From NCBI GenBank assembly GCA_007258455.2, contig VDFB02187766.1, forward strand, positions 273,268-337,267: a stretch of 64,000 nt of DNA, given 5' to 3'. Each line of letters begins with the position of its first letter. Positions within the stretch are counted from its first letter, which is position 1. Positions 34,986-47,748 of the stretch are shown here, piece after piece. The notes below the pieces were generated by a model, which had not been told where the DNA came from, ran no database searches, and saw nothing but the letters and a program-made list of their open reading frames with translations. Position numbers and translations under genes: made by a program. This DNA is from Sequoia sempervirens (taxonomy: Eukaryota > Streptophyta > Pinopsida > Cupressales > Cupressaceae).

Positions 34986-36230
34986 TTTTGAATGGGCCCT
35001 CCCAAAGGCTATCAAATTTTCCATGCTAATCCAGCTTTACGATCCTCTCATTATATTTTAGCACCAAGTCTCCGCACTTTAGGCCTTTGTCAGATGTCTT
35101 CTTGTTAAATCATCTTTTAACCACTTGTTGGCAGTTAGTCATGGTGGTTAGGGACTTTTCCTTTTTCTCTTGTACTTCTAGCAACTCAGCTAACTGCACC
35201 TCCATTGCACCGTTATGTTCTACTTTGAGGGACTTTAGAAATTGTAGTGCCATAATCTCCATAGAGATAGGAAATAATGCCTCTTTTCCATAAAATAGCT
35301 CATATGATGAAGTCCTAAGGACTTTCTTTGGAGTTATGTGGTCTACCCAGAGCACTGCTCAGAGATTTTTATGCCACTACCTCTGGTATCTGACCCACTT
35401 CTTTTGAGAAGTCAGAACAAATTCTTATTTTTTGATTTGGCTAAGTCGTTTCCCTGCAGGTAGTAATTTGATGATGTTTTAAGGAATATGTCATGTGTAA
35501 CTGCGGATTGACTTACCTTGGAGCCTAGGAAAGCTTTAGCATTGTCAAAGATGATAGTTTTGGGTGGGCCAAATCTTGTCACCAGTTACTCTAGGAAATC
35601 CACTATCTTTTCCTTTGTTGCAATCTTGAGTGGCATAGCCACGGTCCATCTCGTGAAGTAGTCTCTGGCCATTAAAATCCATCTATCCCCTATGCTGGAG
35701 ACTGCGTTGATCATTCCGATGAAGTCTAAACTCCACTGTGTGAATGGATCATCAACCACTATCAAATTGAGAGGCATTGTGGAATTCTTTCTTCTTCCAA
35801 CAAATAACTAGCATTCTTTGGAAGTTTTCACCAAGGAATAAGAATCATTGAATAGCATCGACCAAAATTACCCTACACATGATTTTGATGGTGGTTATTT
35901 TTGCAGAGAAATGCCTGCCTGCGAGATTGCTATGGTAAGTGTCAAGGATCCTCCTTGCTTGCCCTGTGGTAACACAGTGCAATAGAACATTGTTGAAATT
36001 TCTCTTAAACATGATCCCTTCGATGAGTGCAAATCAATTGTTTTGCAGCCAGTAGAATCTCCTCTTATGAGAAGGAAGGGCCAACAGATACTTTCCTGTA
36101 TGTATAAATCTTATTTTATCCACCAACCGACAACCTACAGACTCTGGCTCATTCATTAGGACTGGCTCTGACTGTTCCTCTTTAGGGGCCATTTCTTCAT
36201 TATGCACAAGATACTCACACAATCCTCTTC
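34986..36230 (-). pseudogene. Element II integrase
   Basis: Frame-broken minus-strand integrase. The zinc-binding domain is seen around 35890-36000 (GQARRILDTYHSN followed by LAGRHFSAKI). The core has its first catalytic aspartate in TQWSLDFIGMI (about 35740) with DYFTRWTVAMPL after it. The region matching the core's second half is damaged. The C-terminal part at 35110-35355 is LWVDHITPKKVLRTSSYELFYGKEALFPISME-like, the usual end of the Gypsy core, followed by a coiled stretch. At least four frame changes. Confidence 0.75.
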
Positions 36231-36407
36231 CCTAAATAGTCTTTGTAGGCTTGACCTCTATGTCATACTCAAGGATCTTGGTGATCCAATTGGCTTGTTT
36301 CTTGGTGATTTCTCCCTCCATGATGTACTCATGCATACTAGAATGTGCAACATAGACAATCACCTTATTGCAGGAGATTAGGTGTCAAAACTTCTTGAGC
36401 CCCTTAA

Positions 36408-37260
36408 CTATGGCAAATGCCTAGATCTCTCTACAAAATTGTAGTTTGTTTCATATTCCTTCAAGGTCCAAGAGTGAAATTCTATCAAATTTTCTCTTTT
36501 TCCCTCATTATCTTTCTGAGTTAAGATAGTAGCAATGCTTGACTTGCTACTGAATACATACATTATGAATTCCTTTGATAAGTCTGGGTTAACTAGAACA
36601 AGAGTCGAGGAGATAACACCTTTGACTTTCTCAAAGGCTTCTCTAGCTTCTTTTGTCCATTTAAATATTTGATCCTTTTTCAACATTAGGGTAATTGGAA
36701 TGATTATTCTTGCAAAATTAGAAATAAATTTGCTAATGAAATTTACCTTCCCCAAGAAGGATTGAACACCCTTCTTGTTGACCAGGAGAGGAAGCTCTTT
36801 GATTGCTTTCACTCGCTCAGGATCAATTGAAATTCCTTGTTTGGACACAATGTGCCCCCGCAGTTTTCCTTGCGGTACTCCGAAGACACATTTTTTCGGG
36901 TTTAGGGATATCCTGGCAAAATCTTGGCATTTCTTGAAAACCATCTCAAGGTGGGAAAAATTATCATCCTTAGATTTGGAGAACACCATCAAATCATCCA
37001 AATAGACTAGGATAATCTTGTTGATAGTTCACTAAAAGTGATATCCATTGCCTGCTAGAAGGTAGCTCTTGCATTTGAGAGGCCAAATGGAATCTTGGCA
37101 TATACAAACATTCCCCAATTGGTAGTGAATATTGTCTTATGTTGATCCTCCTCTTTTACCTAGATCTGATTGTAACTAGAGAATCCATCTAACAGAGAAA
37201 ACATCTTAGATCCTGCCACTATTTGTAGGATTAAATCCATTGAGGGTAGTCGGTAATGAT
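36408..37260 (-). pseudogene. Element II reverse transcriptase / RNase H
   Basis: Minus-strand RT fragments read FSLLDGFSSYNQI and an IPFGLSNARATF-like block at about 37060-37190. The catalytic YLDDLMVFSKSK box lies at about 36980-37010. The connection block GHIVSKQGISIDPERVKAIK and QSFLGKVNFISKFI follow at about 36690-36860, and degraded RNase H starts near 36580. The motif order is that of Ty3/Gypsy. Stops interrupt the upstream palm region. Upstream (37270-38350) only scattered RT-like fragments remain. Confidence 0.82.
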
Positions 37261-38356
37261 CCTTCAGAATGCTTTTTTTACGCCTTGAAAGTCCACACAT
37301 AGGAGAATATCTCCATTCTTCTTTTAGAACAAAAATAAATTGAATACCTATGTGCTATTCTTGATTGAGAAGAAAATCTGTGACTAGATTATCTTTGCTA
37401 ATTCTTTTTCCATTAGTGATTCAATCTTGGGATTGACTAGACATTGTTTTTGGTGGACATGCTTTGCACCTTCCGCTAACTCTATTGTGTGTTGAATGAT
37501 ATCAAGATCATATCCCCTAAGGTCATCCTATGACTAGGTGACCACCCTGTATTTATCGCAAAAGTTGATAAGCCTTTCCTTATCACGATCTAGGACATCC
37601 TTCCCTACTTTGAGCTTTCTTCCATCTCCAACCCTAAGGTTCGCAAAATCACATTTTTTTGCTACAAACTTTTTTTTTTTCATTTCTTGCATCATCAAAA
37701 TCGAAAAGATTTACGAGCATGACCAATCCTTTTGGAATCTTGTTGGATTTCAGCTAGATAATTTTTCCTTCATAGGCTTCAACAATCTTCAGTTGGAGTT
37801 GGTAAGCAAACTCTCCCAACTACTAGATAAATGAGGCAATGTGTTCATCACTGTCAAACACTTGCCAGCTTTGGTCATTGTATCAAATCACTAGTCAAAC
37901 TATTACTCATACAAAGTGTTTGTTGTGAATGAGATTAGAGGCAGGATGTAATTGGGATCCAATTGAAGTCATGCGACGTACATATGTATTCTATTCTTTT
38001 GGCACCATTTGAATGTTGAAGGCTGCAAAACCCTCAATGAGATCCAAAACTCAGTGTCTATAGGATCACATGCATACATTTTTAGCCACAGAGACACCTC
38101 AGACTTGATTGACTATTCATTTGGAATCTCTAAACACCATCAATTGCATAATGCCCATCTATTTTTCAAGGCTAATACCTTGCACAAGCCCTTCGTATTC
38201 AACTTAATTGTTTGAGCAAAAAAATTGGAAGTGAAAATATTTCATTGTCTTTTCATTCTATGGGGATATTAAACATATCCTGGCTCTTGCACCATTCTTG
38301 CATATTTCTTTGTTGAAGTACAACATCCATATTTTTAAGGCTTGATCACCCTTAGA

Positions 38357-39107
38357 TTATTTAACAACCTTTGGGATCACCTGATCTTCATCATAGATGA
38401 CATAGGCGACTAGCCTGGTGGCACGGTAGTTGCCAAAGGGGTTAGTATCTATATGTTGGCTTAGGAGAACATCTTCTTGATCATTCTTGTCTTCGGTCAC
38501 TTTTTCATCTTCTAGTAGTTCAATGCAATACATTTCTTGCTTGGTGATAGAGGTATGCACAACTTCAAAATTGATCATGGCTTCATCAGCTACATGTTTT
38601 GAATGTAAAGCTTCAAATTCTATCTTCATCTTCGCACCATGCTTGGTTCTAGCGATCAAATGAAACCAATCAAGGGACATGTATCCTCCTACCTTTGAAG
38701 TAAATTTTCATGATAGGAAGAGGTCGAACATTGGGGGTGACATCTATGATCATACTGTCTTGTGGCACTGTGATACTAGGGCAAGCAAATAGAATCAAGG
38801 GGAGTGCTTTGATGAAACCTATAGTTTCAACTCTATTTCCATCAAGTTACATCACTCCTTTTTTTAAGGGTTCATAACTAAGTCCTAAGGCTTCAACTAT
38901 CTGTTTAGGAATAACTGTGGTGTTAGCACCAAAATCAATCATGGCATTGTGTAATAATTTCTTCCCTATAATGAGAGTTAAGAAGAAGGGTTGAGGCTTT
39001 AGCTTATCTCTTACTTCAGTAGGGGCTTCTGCTATCTTGTTTGTAAGAACTTTGATCGAAGACGTTTGATCAACAGTCCTTACTTTTGGCAACTGTTCCA
39101 TTGGCAT
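38357..39107 (-). pseudogene. Element II protease and linker to RT
   Basis: 38847-39107 holds an aspartic protease core: AMIDFGANTTVIP, with Asp-Phe-Gly where Asp-Ser/Thr-Gly is expected. A single C-to-T change of a serine codon explains Phe. It is followed by a glycine-poor stretch leading to the 38357-38680 open segment, acidic and of unknown role, which is probably the protease-RT linker. The frames are separated by stops. Confidence 0.65.
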
Positions 39108-39134
39108 TACACTTACATCTTCCCAGAGAGCCTT

Positions 39135-40862
39135 CTATAATAGCATCTTTTGTTTCGGGATGGCTAGAATATCCCACAAAGACACATTAGCAAATGATTT
39201 TTTCGATTGTTCCACCACATTGAATGGTGGCAGATTCATAGTTTTCTGCTCCTTTGCTCTAGTTATAATAATTTCCTTTTGTGGTTGATATCGTAGTATC
39301 ACTACGAAGGTACTAGGTATTTGGTTAGGAGTACCTTTAGGTTGCAAAATGACTAGTTGCAAGACAACTGGTTTGCTCATAAATCTTCTCCTTGAGCAAG
39401 TGTTGTAGTCAAATTGTACTTGCAACATTTTGGATGTGGATGTATCATTGGCAAACACCACTTCTTCTTCTTCCATCCATGAGAAGAGTGCATGGTTGGG
39501 AGTGATGTCTGCTTCTTGCTCTAGTGACATCCCTTGCATTTGTGTGGTGAGCATCACATTGCCCATTTGTGAAGAGGTATACACATAGCTTTCGGGGTCT
39601 GACGTTGTGGCTTGGCTACGCTGCTATGCCACCTTTTGTTGTAGGTTGCCACGTGGGAAATTTTAGGGCATATGTGAATAACTGCAAGGGAAGCACTAGG
39701 GATTGGTGTCATCTACTAAGTTGTTTTGTCCTATAGTCATCTCTTTGTTTGAACTTAGATTAGCACTTTGTCATAGAGTGGGTACTGGTACTATTTGATT
39801 TGTTGTTTGTACTTGTAGACTTGTGCGAGTGCCTCCTTAGAATTAGTTTTGTTGGTAAGAGGACCTTCTGCCTTGATAATTCTGGTAGGAAGGCTTCAGA
39901 GGTATAGCATGGTTGCACTTGATAATAGTTATCTTGTTGACAATAGTCTGCAACATTTTCTTGAATTTTTTCATCTCCTCCTTTGAAGAGTTGGATGTAG
40001 AGGCAACATTTTGTAGTGTGCTCAGGTACATATACATGGATTGAAAGGGAGCTTATGCGCTGGTAGAAGGCATCTCCTGAGTAGGAACTAATATTTATGG
40101 AAACATGGGGATAATGGGACAAGGTTACAACTTCCCAACATCTATCAAATTATTCTCCGCTTTAACAACGATGCTATATGCGCCTGGTATTGTGGTTCTG
40201 TCTAGAGATTCAATCATCATTGAGATGTCGAGATTGACGGCCTTTAGTTAGAAAATGAATTCCAAATCTGGTGGTGAGTGGATATCAACTCGAATCCTCT
40301 ACTAGCTTGTATGGAACCCACCATTGAAGTTAGCCATAGCTTCGTGTGGGGCCCGCTTTATGACTGACAATTCATAGTATAGTGACAATCAGTATCCTTC
40401 ATTCAAGAACCTCTAAAAGAAAGGCTCCCCAATCTCATCCCAGGTATTGATAGTATTTACTTGTAATGTGTGGTACCAATATAGTGCCTTGCCCCTGAAA
40501 GAAGTGACAAGTAACCTTAATGCCACATTTTGGGCTATAACCCCATGTACTAGGCATACATCTGCAACATCTTACAAATGTTTGGATGGTGTTCTTGATC
40601 CATCTTCAGTGAATTTAGGTATAGCCTTTAGGGGAAAAATTGGGATAGTGGCCCAAATGGCAAGTACTACTGGTGTAAGAAGAGGGTTTCCGGCATCCCA
40701 TGCCACATAATTTCTATTAGCGGCAGACAACATGGCTAGCAAAAAGGGAGGAGGAAGCAAAATGTTTACCAATTGGGACGTAGGTTGTACTGTCCCTAAT
40801 GGTGGTACTAATAAACGAGGATTATTTTCTATTTGAGACCTAGTAATAGGTTGATGGCTCAT
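39135..40862 (-). pseudogene. Element II gag
   Basis: Minus-strand gag remnants in several frames. 40572-40862 has an N-terminal region with SRTPSKHL. Then, in another frame at about 40370-40560, there is an RLLVTSFRGKALYWYHTLQ segment and NTWDEIGEPFF, which match the Gypsy gag capsid core. 39760-40122 and 39135-39584 are linker fragments rich in Ser, Gln, Asn and Lys. No intact zinc knuckle was found. Confidence 0.7.
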
Positions 40863-40894
40863 ACACCCTTCTGAAAATTTGATTCATTAAGCTT

Positions 40895-40913
40895 AGTCCC
40901 ACTGGGCATGCCA
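40895..40913 (-). other. Primer-binding site of element II
   Basis: On the minus strand TGGCATGCCCAGTGGGACT lies 13 bases inside the end of the 5' LTR. It begins with TGG as a tRNA-3'-end complement must. I cannot name the tRNA with certainty. Confidence 0.5.
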
Positions 40914-40926
40914 AGAAAAAGAAAAT

Positions 40927-43052
40927 TGTTGATGCCAAAAATTGGCAAGGTACCAACCCTTTGTGGGAAACTCAGTTTATGGGGACTTATTGCACTAAAC
41001 TGAGTGACCTATAGATTTTTAAAAAAGGCGACTTCTTCTATGAATGGGCTTTTGGAATGGGAAATGAAAGCAGATATAAAATATAGAATCTAACGAAGGT
41101 GATACATTAGAATTTATATGAAAGGCATGATAAAGTTATCTTTTGGATATAGATGAAGGGCTTTCTTATTAATCTACCATGTTCTAGAATGATAGAAATT
41201 AAGGGTATGTGTAGGATCATCATGGAAAAAACAAGCCCTTAAGTGATAAAAAAAATCAGAAAAATCAGTGTTAGGCAACTTGACGTAAAAATTTGAATAA
41301 GTTATCTATATTATTTCAAAAATATGTAGCAATATAATTTGTAGAAAATTGAATGTAGTTTCTAAAATACTAGGATTTTTTTTTAAAAATCTATTTGGTG
41401 AAAATTTGAAATTTCAATGTAGTAGTACTTAAATTTCAGGGAAAAAATAAGAAGTAGGTGTCTGTCTAACCACCCTAACCATAATAAAATGACAATATTT
41501 TTTTATAAGATTTTTGATATAAGTAGAGGACTCATGTCCTGATGTGATACATATTTTTTTGCAATTTTTTTTCCAAATAAATAATTAATTATGAATTTTT
41601 TAATACAACTTTTAAAAAATATAAAAAACTTGTATGTCTGACCACCTTAACTTGGTCAAAACTTCATGAAATTAATTTTTTTTTTTTTAATCCTATAGTA
41701 TGTGAAGCATAGAATGTGACGCATGTTTTGGATTCAAAAAATGTGCTACTGTTTGAAAGCTATAGATGTTTTTCAATCAGTCTATCAATCAGGACTTTAG
41801 TCATAATTTGAATAGAAAATGAATAATAATTGCTTATTAAATTCAAAGTAAAGTATAATTTATATTGGTGAAAAGTTGAGAATATATTTTAAAAACCCTT
41901 TTCATTTCATCAATTTTTTGGTAAAAAAAAAGTCATCAGCCAGATACCCATCATTTTGCCACTTTTTGGCCCATCATGATCCTACACATACCCTTAAGGA
42001 TTGTAGCATAAAAGACTTATTTAGTGACATAAAATAATAATCACACCCATTTACTGAAAAGAAGAGTCAAAAGACATGATCTAACCAGCAAACTTGCATT
42101 CAAATTATAGTAGTACGACAAATAAACCATTCAAACAATAATGAAACAACATAGAGTTTATCAATAGCATAAGAAACATAGAGGCTAAATAATGGCACAG
42201 TCTGTGAGTTCTTGCAATAATCTAAACAATACAAAGGCTTGGTTTCTCCAAAAATCCTATGATTTTAAAATTGGTGAAAAGAATATGATCTCCAAACTTG
42301 TAACCTAAAATATCAGAACCCTTGGAATGGAATTGTAGAATTGGGAACCCTTCCTCCTTAGAGAAGAACATTATTTATAGCAAGCCCTCCACTACTTGGC
42401 AAGAAGGAACCAAAAATATTCAAAATTTGAGCAATGATGTCAAGGCAATGATTTCCCTCACTCGTTGTAAAAGAAAAGACCTGAGACACAACATTTGGTC
42501 TCCCTCCATTTAGGTGCATCCCCTATGAATGATGGTAGTGGTCTAGCAAAGTCTCATGCAGACAAGTGTCACCCTTTAGGATAGGTGGTTAGAAAACATG
42601 GCAGCACCTCATAGCTCATAGTCTGCCTCATCCCTGCATTGAAGAAGTGTGCACTGAAGAAACACATGCTAACATATCGCTGCTCGCGGTTGATATTTCC
42701 TTCCTTCACTAAAAGCTTGTGCAGGGAGGACATGTAGCAAACAATTTCACTGTAGACGCTGCTTGTGGGGCTCACAAAATCCTTATGCGAATGGGACCTA
42801 CGTGGCATGTGAACAGGGCTTGATGAGGAAGCAAAAGAAAGCAATCAAAACAACTCGCGATGTTGACATGTGGGAGCATTTCAGGGGCCAATAGAAGAGA
42901 AAGGAGTCAAACCCTTCAAAGAGCGGTGAGTGGATGCATGGCAGAAGCTATGGTGACAACCAAAAAGGGGCCAATGAAATTTGTTAGAGGCATGGGCCAA
43001 TACTTAGCCAAAAATCAAACCCGAAGGGAGCATGGTGAATTTTGAATTCACA
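40927..43052 (-). repeat. 5' LTR of element II, carrying a TIR insertion
   Basis: In + orientation it runs from TGTTGATGCC to TTCACA. Subtracting the TIR element and one TTAA gives about 1331 bp, against 1334 bp for the partner. Confidence 0.85.
41203..41993. mobile_element. Non-coding TIR transposon, copy B (791 bp)
   Basis: Begins GGGTATGTGTAGGATCAT and ends ATGATCCTACACATACCC, giving terminal inverted repeats of about 22 bp. TTAA lies at 41199-41202 and 41994-41997, while the partner LTR has the undisturbed single TTAA at 15894-15897. It therefore inserted after element II. No coding frame. The TTAA footprint recalls piggyBac or Harbinger-type insertion; superfamily unresolved. Confidence 0.85.
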
Positions 43053-43057
43053 TTACT

Positions 43058-44143
43058 CAATAACTACATTACACAATTCACAACACGATACATTCACTAT
43101 TGCATGTTTTGCATCCATTGCAAGGGGTAGCATACCATCATCCACTCCAAGCTCACCCTTGTCCTACACTAAGTGGGGGCAAAGTTTTATAAATCCTTAT
43201 CCCTGTATGTCATTTTTCGTTGTCTCTTTTGGCTAATCATTAAATTTTCATGAACATATAAGAGAAAGCTTGGGATGTGGACAACATGTCTTAAAGATTG
43301 ACTTGCATGTGACATATTGCATTTCTTCATGACAAAACTTATCCAAAACATATGAATTGGCATAGGGATTTTTGGATAAGCTCTTATATCCTCTTCTAAT
43401 TTAAAGTAATTTCTCATAGAATGGTGTGTAGCAACCACTTTAATGTTGGAGCATACATAGACAACATATTTTAGAAAATTTCGTGGTGTGTTTTTCTTTT
43501 TCTTGTGATGTGTCCTCTTCTTCGTGGTGTCATTGGGTTTGATTCCTTCCAAGAGTGTACAATCAACTAAAGTGGCCTGATGTGAATGATGCATCCCATG
43601 GGTGACAATCTGACACCTTGACTTGTCCTCTCTTGGAGATATTAGGCACAATGCTCCCTAAGAATAAGACCTTACATGAACAAAGCAAAATCCCCTTTAG
43701 CAAAATTCTTTACACATTCAAAGCATTTAAAAAAGTATTACATTGTGGTTCCTTATCAATTTTATCAAGAGCATAGCTTTGGTATGGTTAGTATGATAGG
43801 AAGCTAACACACTAGCATGAATTTCTCATTATATGGTGGGAAGTTGACACACGAGCATGAATTTCTCACTAAGCCACTTCTTTGGGACATCTCACCCCCT
43901 AGATGACCTGATGTTCAGTAGCCCCATAGTGAGTGCATCTTTTCCACCTCATTTTTCTTTCGTACAGTTCTTGCCATTGCATGATTGTGCATCTTGATGA
44001 TTTGACTCAAGATCTTGGATCTTGGGGGCTTGACTACCTTCTTGACCTTTGTCATCTACATCTATACACTCAAATCTCTCTTGAATGTCTACTTTAGTGT
44101 GAATTTGAAGCAAGTTCATCCCCTCACTAAAGTGGGGGCTAAA
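43058..44143 (+). other. 3' non-coding region and polypurine tract of element III
   Basis: Matches the corresponding region of element IV at about 55480-56588 in several stretches (TTAGGCACAATG, AAAGTAATTTCTCA, CTTACATGAAC). It ends in the polypurine tract AAAGTGGGGGCTAAA at 44129-44143, directly before the 3' LTR. Minus-strand open frames here have no recognisable content. Confidence 0.65.
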
Positions 44144-45948
44144 TGTACCATAGAAAAAAGGAAACTTGATTGATTTGGGGAATAGTTCATGATAAATTGG
44201 ACTTAATGAGACCTTTATTTGGTGTTCTGAGGTGTTTTTCATATCCACACTAACTCTTGGACCCTTTCAAACTAAATAAAAAACATTTAACAATGTCTTG
44301 TAAAGGTTTTGTAAAGTGTTGTAAAAAACTTTCACACTTTTCTAGACTTAATAAACCCATTTCTCCCTAATTTGACATTAGAAAATGTATTTAATTACAT
44401 TTTCACATCAATCTAGAAGGCTTGTAAAATGAAATTAATGATAATCTAGTGTTGTAATGTGTTTTACACATTCACATTGGATGTTGTGCTTTCCTAGGCT
44501 ATGTGGACCTCATTTTAGTGTTGTAAAGTTTATTTAATCACACTTTCACATTGATTTTTGTGTCCCAAACCTTCACTGACCTTTACATAATCACTAATAG
44601 GCCCCTGTTACCCCATATTGTGCATCTCGAGGCAATATTTGATGAAATAACCGACATAGACATCATATAAACCTTATTTCCTTATTTCTTGGTATCTTAG
44701 CTGGAAAAATGGCCCCTATTGGACCCATTCACCATGGTGAATCAGTCCCATCCAGGTGGGACCCATTCACCATGGGTGGAAAATGAGTCCCATTTGGCCC
44801 ATTTTTTACTTTTACGCATAAAAATTTAGAATTTAAGTTTATTATTTTAACATGTCGGCCTTAACGATCCAATTTATGGGAAAATAAGATGAATTTCCTA
44901 TAAAATAAACTCTTGAAACCCTAATTTACATCTCTCTTAACTATTCTTCATTATTCATCCATCATTCTTCCATCTCAAGTGAAGCAAGTTAGGGTTTCAT
45001 CATTTCAAGTCATTAAGATAACAATTTTTAGACATTCAAGGACAGATTCTTCATGTTTTGTTGCAAAAATTCAAGATCAAACATCATGGAAATGTATTGA
45101 ATCCATTTTTGAATGCTTCATTACATTGTTTCTCTATTTTGGTATAATTACCTAAAAGGGGTTTGACCAAGGCAAACCCCCATGCCCTAACATTCAACAT
45201 TTCTCTCTCTTGTCTTGTGTATTTGCAAATTTAGGAATCTTGGAGGCTTGAAAATCATTTAAGATTACATTACAAGGGTGTTCAATTCATCACTTCATTG
45301 GATAAGTCAAAATATCCACAAAAAGTCATTTTGAGGCTTGAATCTAACATTTTCAGAAGTAGACACCTAGAGAAGTAGAAAGTGAAGATCAAAGGCTCTT
45401 GTTTTCACCTTTGAATATTTATAAATTAAAAAGTGGACTAATTTGACATGAGTGGTGAATCAATCCCACTTCCAATCCATTTTTTGGTTTTCTACATTTT
45501 TAGACACCCATTTGTTCGAAATGGATCCTGGAACAATTTTATAGAACTGGGATTGATTCACCCAAAATGTTGAATGATTCCCACTAGGCCTTAAAATCAA
45601 GATCTATAACATTTAAAATGTCATTTCCAGCCTCCTTCAATATCTCAAGTGCAAACTTTCAGTTTCATCCATTTCTGTTTAAGTTTTGCATTCATTTCTA
45701 GGTGTTTTGCATTACACTATGTGTTTTCAAACACTACACATTTCATTAGTTTTGCGTTCATATTTAATCAATTTCATAGCTTAGTTTCATTTATATCATT
45801 CCATATTTCCATAATTTCATCATACATACATTAGATTGAGTAAACCACCTAGATTTTGTGTTGTGGGATCTATCTCTTTCCTTTAGTTGAAAGACCCTAA
45901 TTGAGCAAAGAGACATAACATTTCTACACCATAAAATATTTGGTTTCA
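44144..45948 (+). repeat. 3' LTR of element III
   Basis: 1805 bp, TGTACCATAG to GGTTTCA. It is longer than its partner because it holds an extra hairpin unit near 44720 and about 80 bp near 45310-45390. TATAAAA at 44899-44905 matches the partner's promoter box. Confidence 0.8.
44720..44792. repeat. Two adjacent hairpin motifs (duplication in the 3' LTR)
   Basis: GGACCCATTCACC pairs with GGTGAATCAGTCCC (44720-44751). A second unit, GGGACCCATTCACC with AAAATGAGTCCC, follows at 44757-44792. The partner LTR has one unit here (11629), so a hairpin unit was gained or lost within the LTR. Confidence 0.65.
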
Positions 45949-46139
45949 TTGTTATTACATTTCTATCTCAGTTTGTAGAGTTTATTTTTCATTCATTTCA
46001 TTGCACACCTAGCTTAACTTCATTTGAATTGGAATTAGAAAATATCATTTATCTTGTGTTCATTGTATTCATTAATTTCCCCTTGCATGAGATTTACAGC
46101 TTGGTTTCCTATTGCTAATTCTATAGTAAGATGAATTTT

Positions 46140-47743
46140 GATACTCATCTCATCCTATGATAGCACAATTGTCGTGGACCTTGGGTTATCTAGCTCTTTC
46201 ACTCCTAGTGTTGACACTAGTTCACTAGGCATGGACCATACCCTTAACAACTCTTTACCTTCCAGTAGTATGACAACTATTGAAACAATGGCTGCTAGTA
46301 TTCCATAGGAAAACATAATACAAATCCATGAATACTTAGAAAATCTACAAAATCAACTAAGTACTAAAAAAATTTCCAACACTGTCATTTCTAACATGGA
46401 TAACATACCTTGCGTGATTGAAAGTGAGGAAGGAGTTGAACTTGTGCATAACCTAGCTCATATTTTTTGAAAAATATTACATCAATAACTAGTTGTGCTT
46501 TACCTTCAAACAATTTCCAAAGTCAAAGTGGAACTCAAATTCCTCCTCTCATAACCATTGCCTCTATTCTTACCTATACCAACCCTCATGTTACAATAAC
46601 GATGCAACCTACAAGTAATGTCATTCCTACCTTGGGTATTTCTACTAGCATTCCTAGTATCTTTGTGGTATTGCACGTCATATCTCCTACCACTCTACCT
46701 CCTATAAGAATTCCCTTCACTTCCCCCCTCAAACACATATACACCTCCACCATATTCACCTCCATCTCAAAACAAAACCAATGATGTCATTAGAGATCAA
46801 ATGTTTCAAAATGTTTCATCCCTTTGAAAGTGAATTTCCACCGTACACCAAAATCCAAATGGCCAAGCTACATACTATGTCAAAATAGATCCCTTATCCT
46901 TGAATATATTGAGAACATTGATATCACATGGTCTAGAGATTCCTAGGTTTTATAAAATGGGGGGAAAGGGGATCCTTCTAACCATGTTTCTTCTTATACT
47001 GCTTTATGTAGTGATTTTTTTATTGACGATAAGCTTTTGGCTAAGTATTTCCCTAGGTCCTTTTAAGACACCACCTTAGAATGGTTTTCCTTGCTATCAA
47101 ATAACTCAATTCATTCATTCAATGAACTCTTGAGGCTTTTATAAAACATTTCCAAGCGAACATGACTCCTAAGATGACCTTAGCCGATTTGATGAGATGC
47201 AAGCAAAAAGATGATGAAAAAGTTACTAACTTTATTTCATGCTATCAATCGATTTATTCACAAATTGATGTAAAGATTCTCGATCCTCACCTTCAATGGA
47301 TGCTCATTGAGAACTTACAAACTAAGATACAAGATAATCTTAGCATGATGAATTTTCCTTCTTTTATACACTTGTGTGTTTCCATTCATGATTATCAAAA
47401 CTCGGTTAGTAGTCATGAAACAAAAGGTCCACCTCTAGCCAACATGAAAATTTTGAGTCCACAAATCAAAATAATTATCAACCTTTTAGGAAACATAATA
47501 AAGGTTTCCTTCAAATTAACACCCCTCAACCAACTAAACATGTCGATACCTAAGTGGATGCTATAAAGAAAAAAATTCCTTTTACATTTGGGGATCTAGC
47601 TAGACAATTTACTCCCTTACTCGATAGCCTCCATAGCTCATTGTCAAAACTTCTACAATAGAAAATGATCAATTTTCCTCCCGTTAAAAAACCTGATCCT
47701 AATAAGACTTAACCTTTGAACTTTATATCAAATTCTTATTGTC
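46140..47743 (+). pseudogene. Element IV gag, N-terminal and capsid part
   Basis: Starts after the leader near 46140 with several stops. A Thr/Pro/Ser/Ile-rich region follows at 46467-46784. The Gypsy gag core is clear from about 47040: KYFPRSF, TTLEWFSLL, NSIHSFNEL, then one frameshift into the open frame 47162-47566 with MTPKMTLADLMRCKQKDDEK and VTNFISCYQSIYSQI. After a frame change it runs to the first half of the zinc knuckle (YCHY), where the coding-free LTR element enters at 47749. Gag forms the virus-like particle that packages element RNA. Too many stops to be functional. Confidence 0.8.
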
Positions 47744-47748
47744 ATTAT

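Larger units (their letters stand above)
15621..43052 (-). mobile_element. Element II: giant Tat-like Ty3/Gypsy retrotransposon
   Basis: LTRs at 15621-16954 (3' LTR) and 40927-43052 (5' LTR) are homologous. The second also carries a 791-bp TIR insertion. A perfect TSD, TTACT, lies at 15616-15620 and 43053-43057. On the minus strand the order is PBS, gag, protease, RT/RNase H, integrase, then a long 3' region of about 15 kb in raw length holding an antisense ORF and a long sense ORF that is split by the Athila insertion. Net length is about 14.9 kb. Large size and extra ORFs after integrase are features of the Tat/Ogre lineage; the lineage call is inference. Every domain carries stops or frameshifts. 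Confidence 0.85.
11067..45948 (+). mobile_element. Element III: non-autonomous LTR element inserted in element IV
   Basis: Homologous LTRs at 11067-12748 and 44144-45948 bound an internal region of 12749-15615 plus 43058-44143. The middle is occupied by element II. TSD traces are TTTGT before the left LTR and TTGTT after the right LTR, consistent with one base lost from the right copy. Outside the right LTR the sequence resumes the element IV leader and gag. The internal region has one serine/proline-rich ORF and no gag, protease, RT or integrase that I recognise. Net length is about 7.4 kb. LTR ends, PBS position and PPT are related to those of element IV, so the two belong to sister families. 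Confidence 0.75.

Noticed and set aside
43187..43651. 154-residue minus-strand open frame in the 3' region of element III
   Set aside because: It is antisense to the non-coding 3' region, which is conserved at nucleotide level in element IV without keeping this frame.
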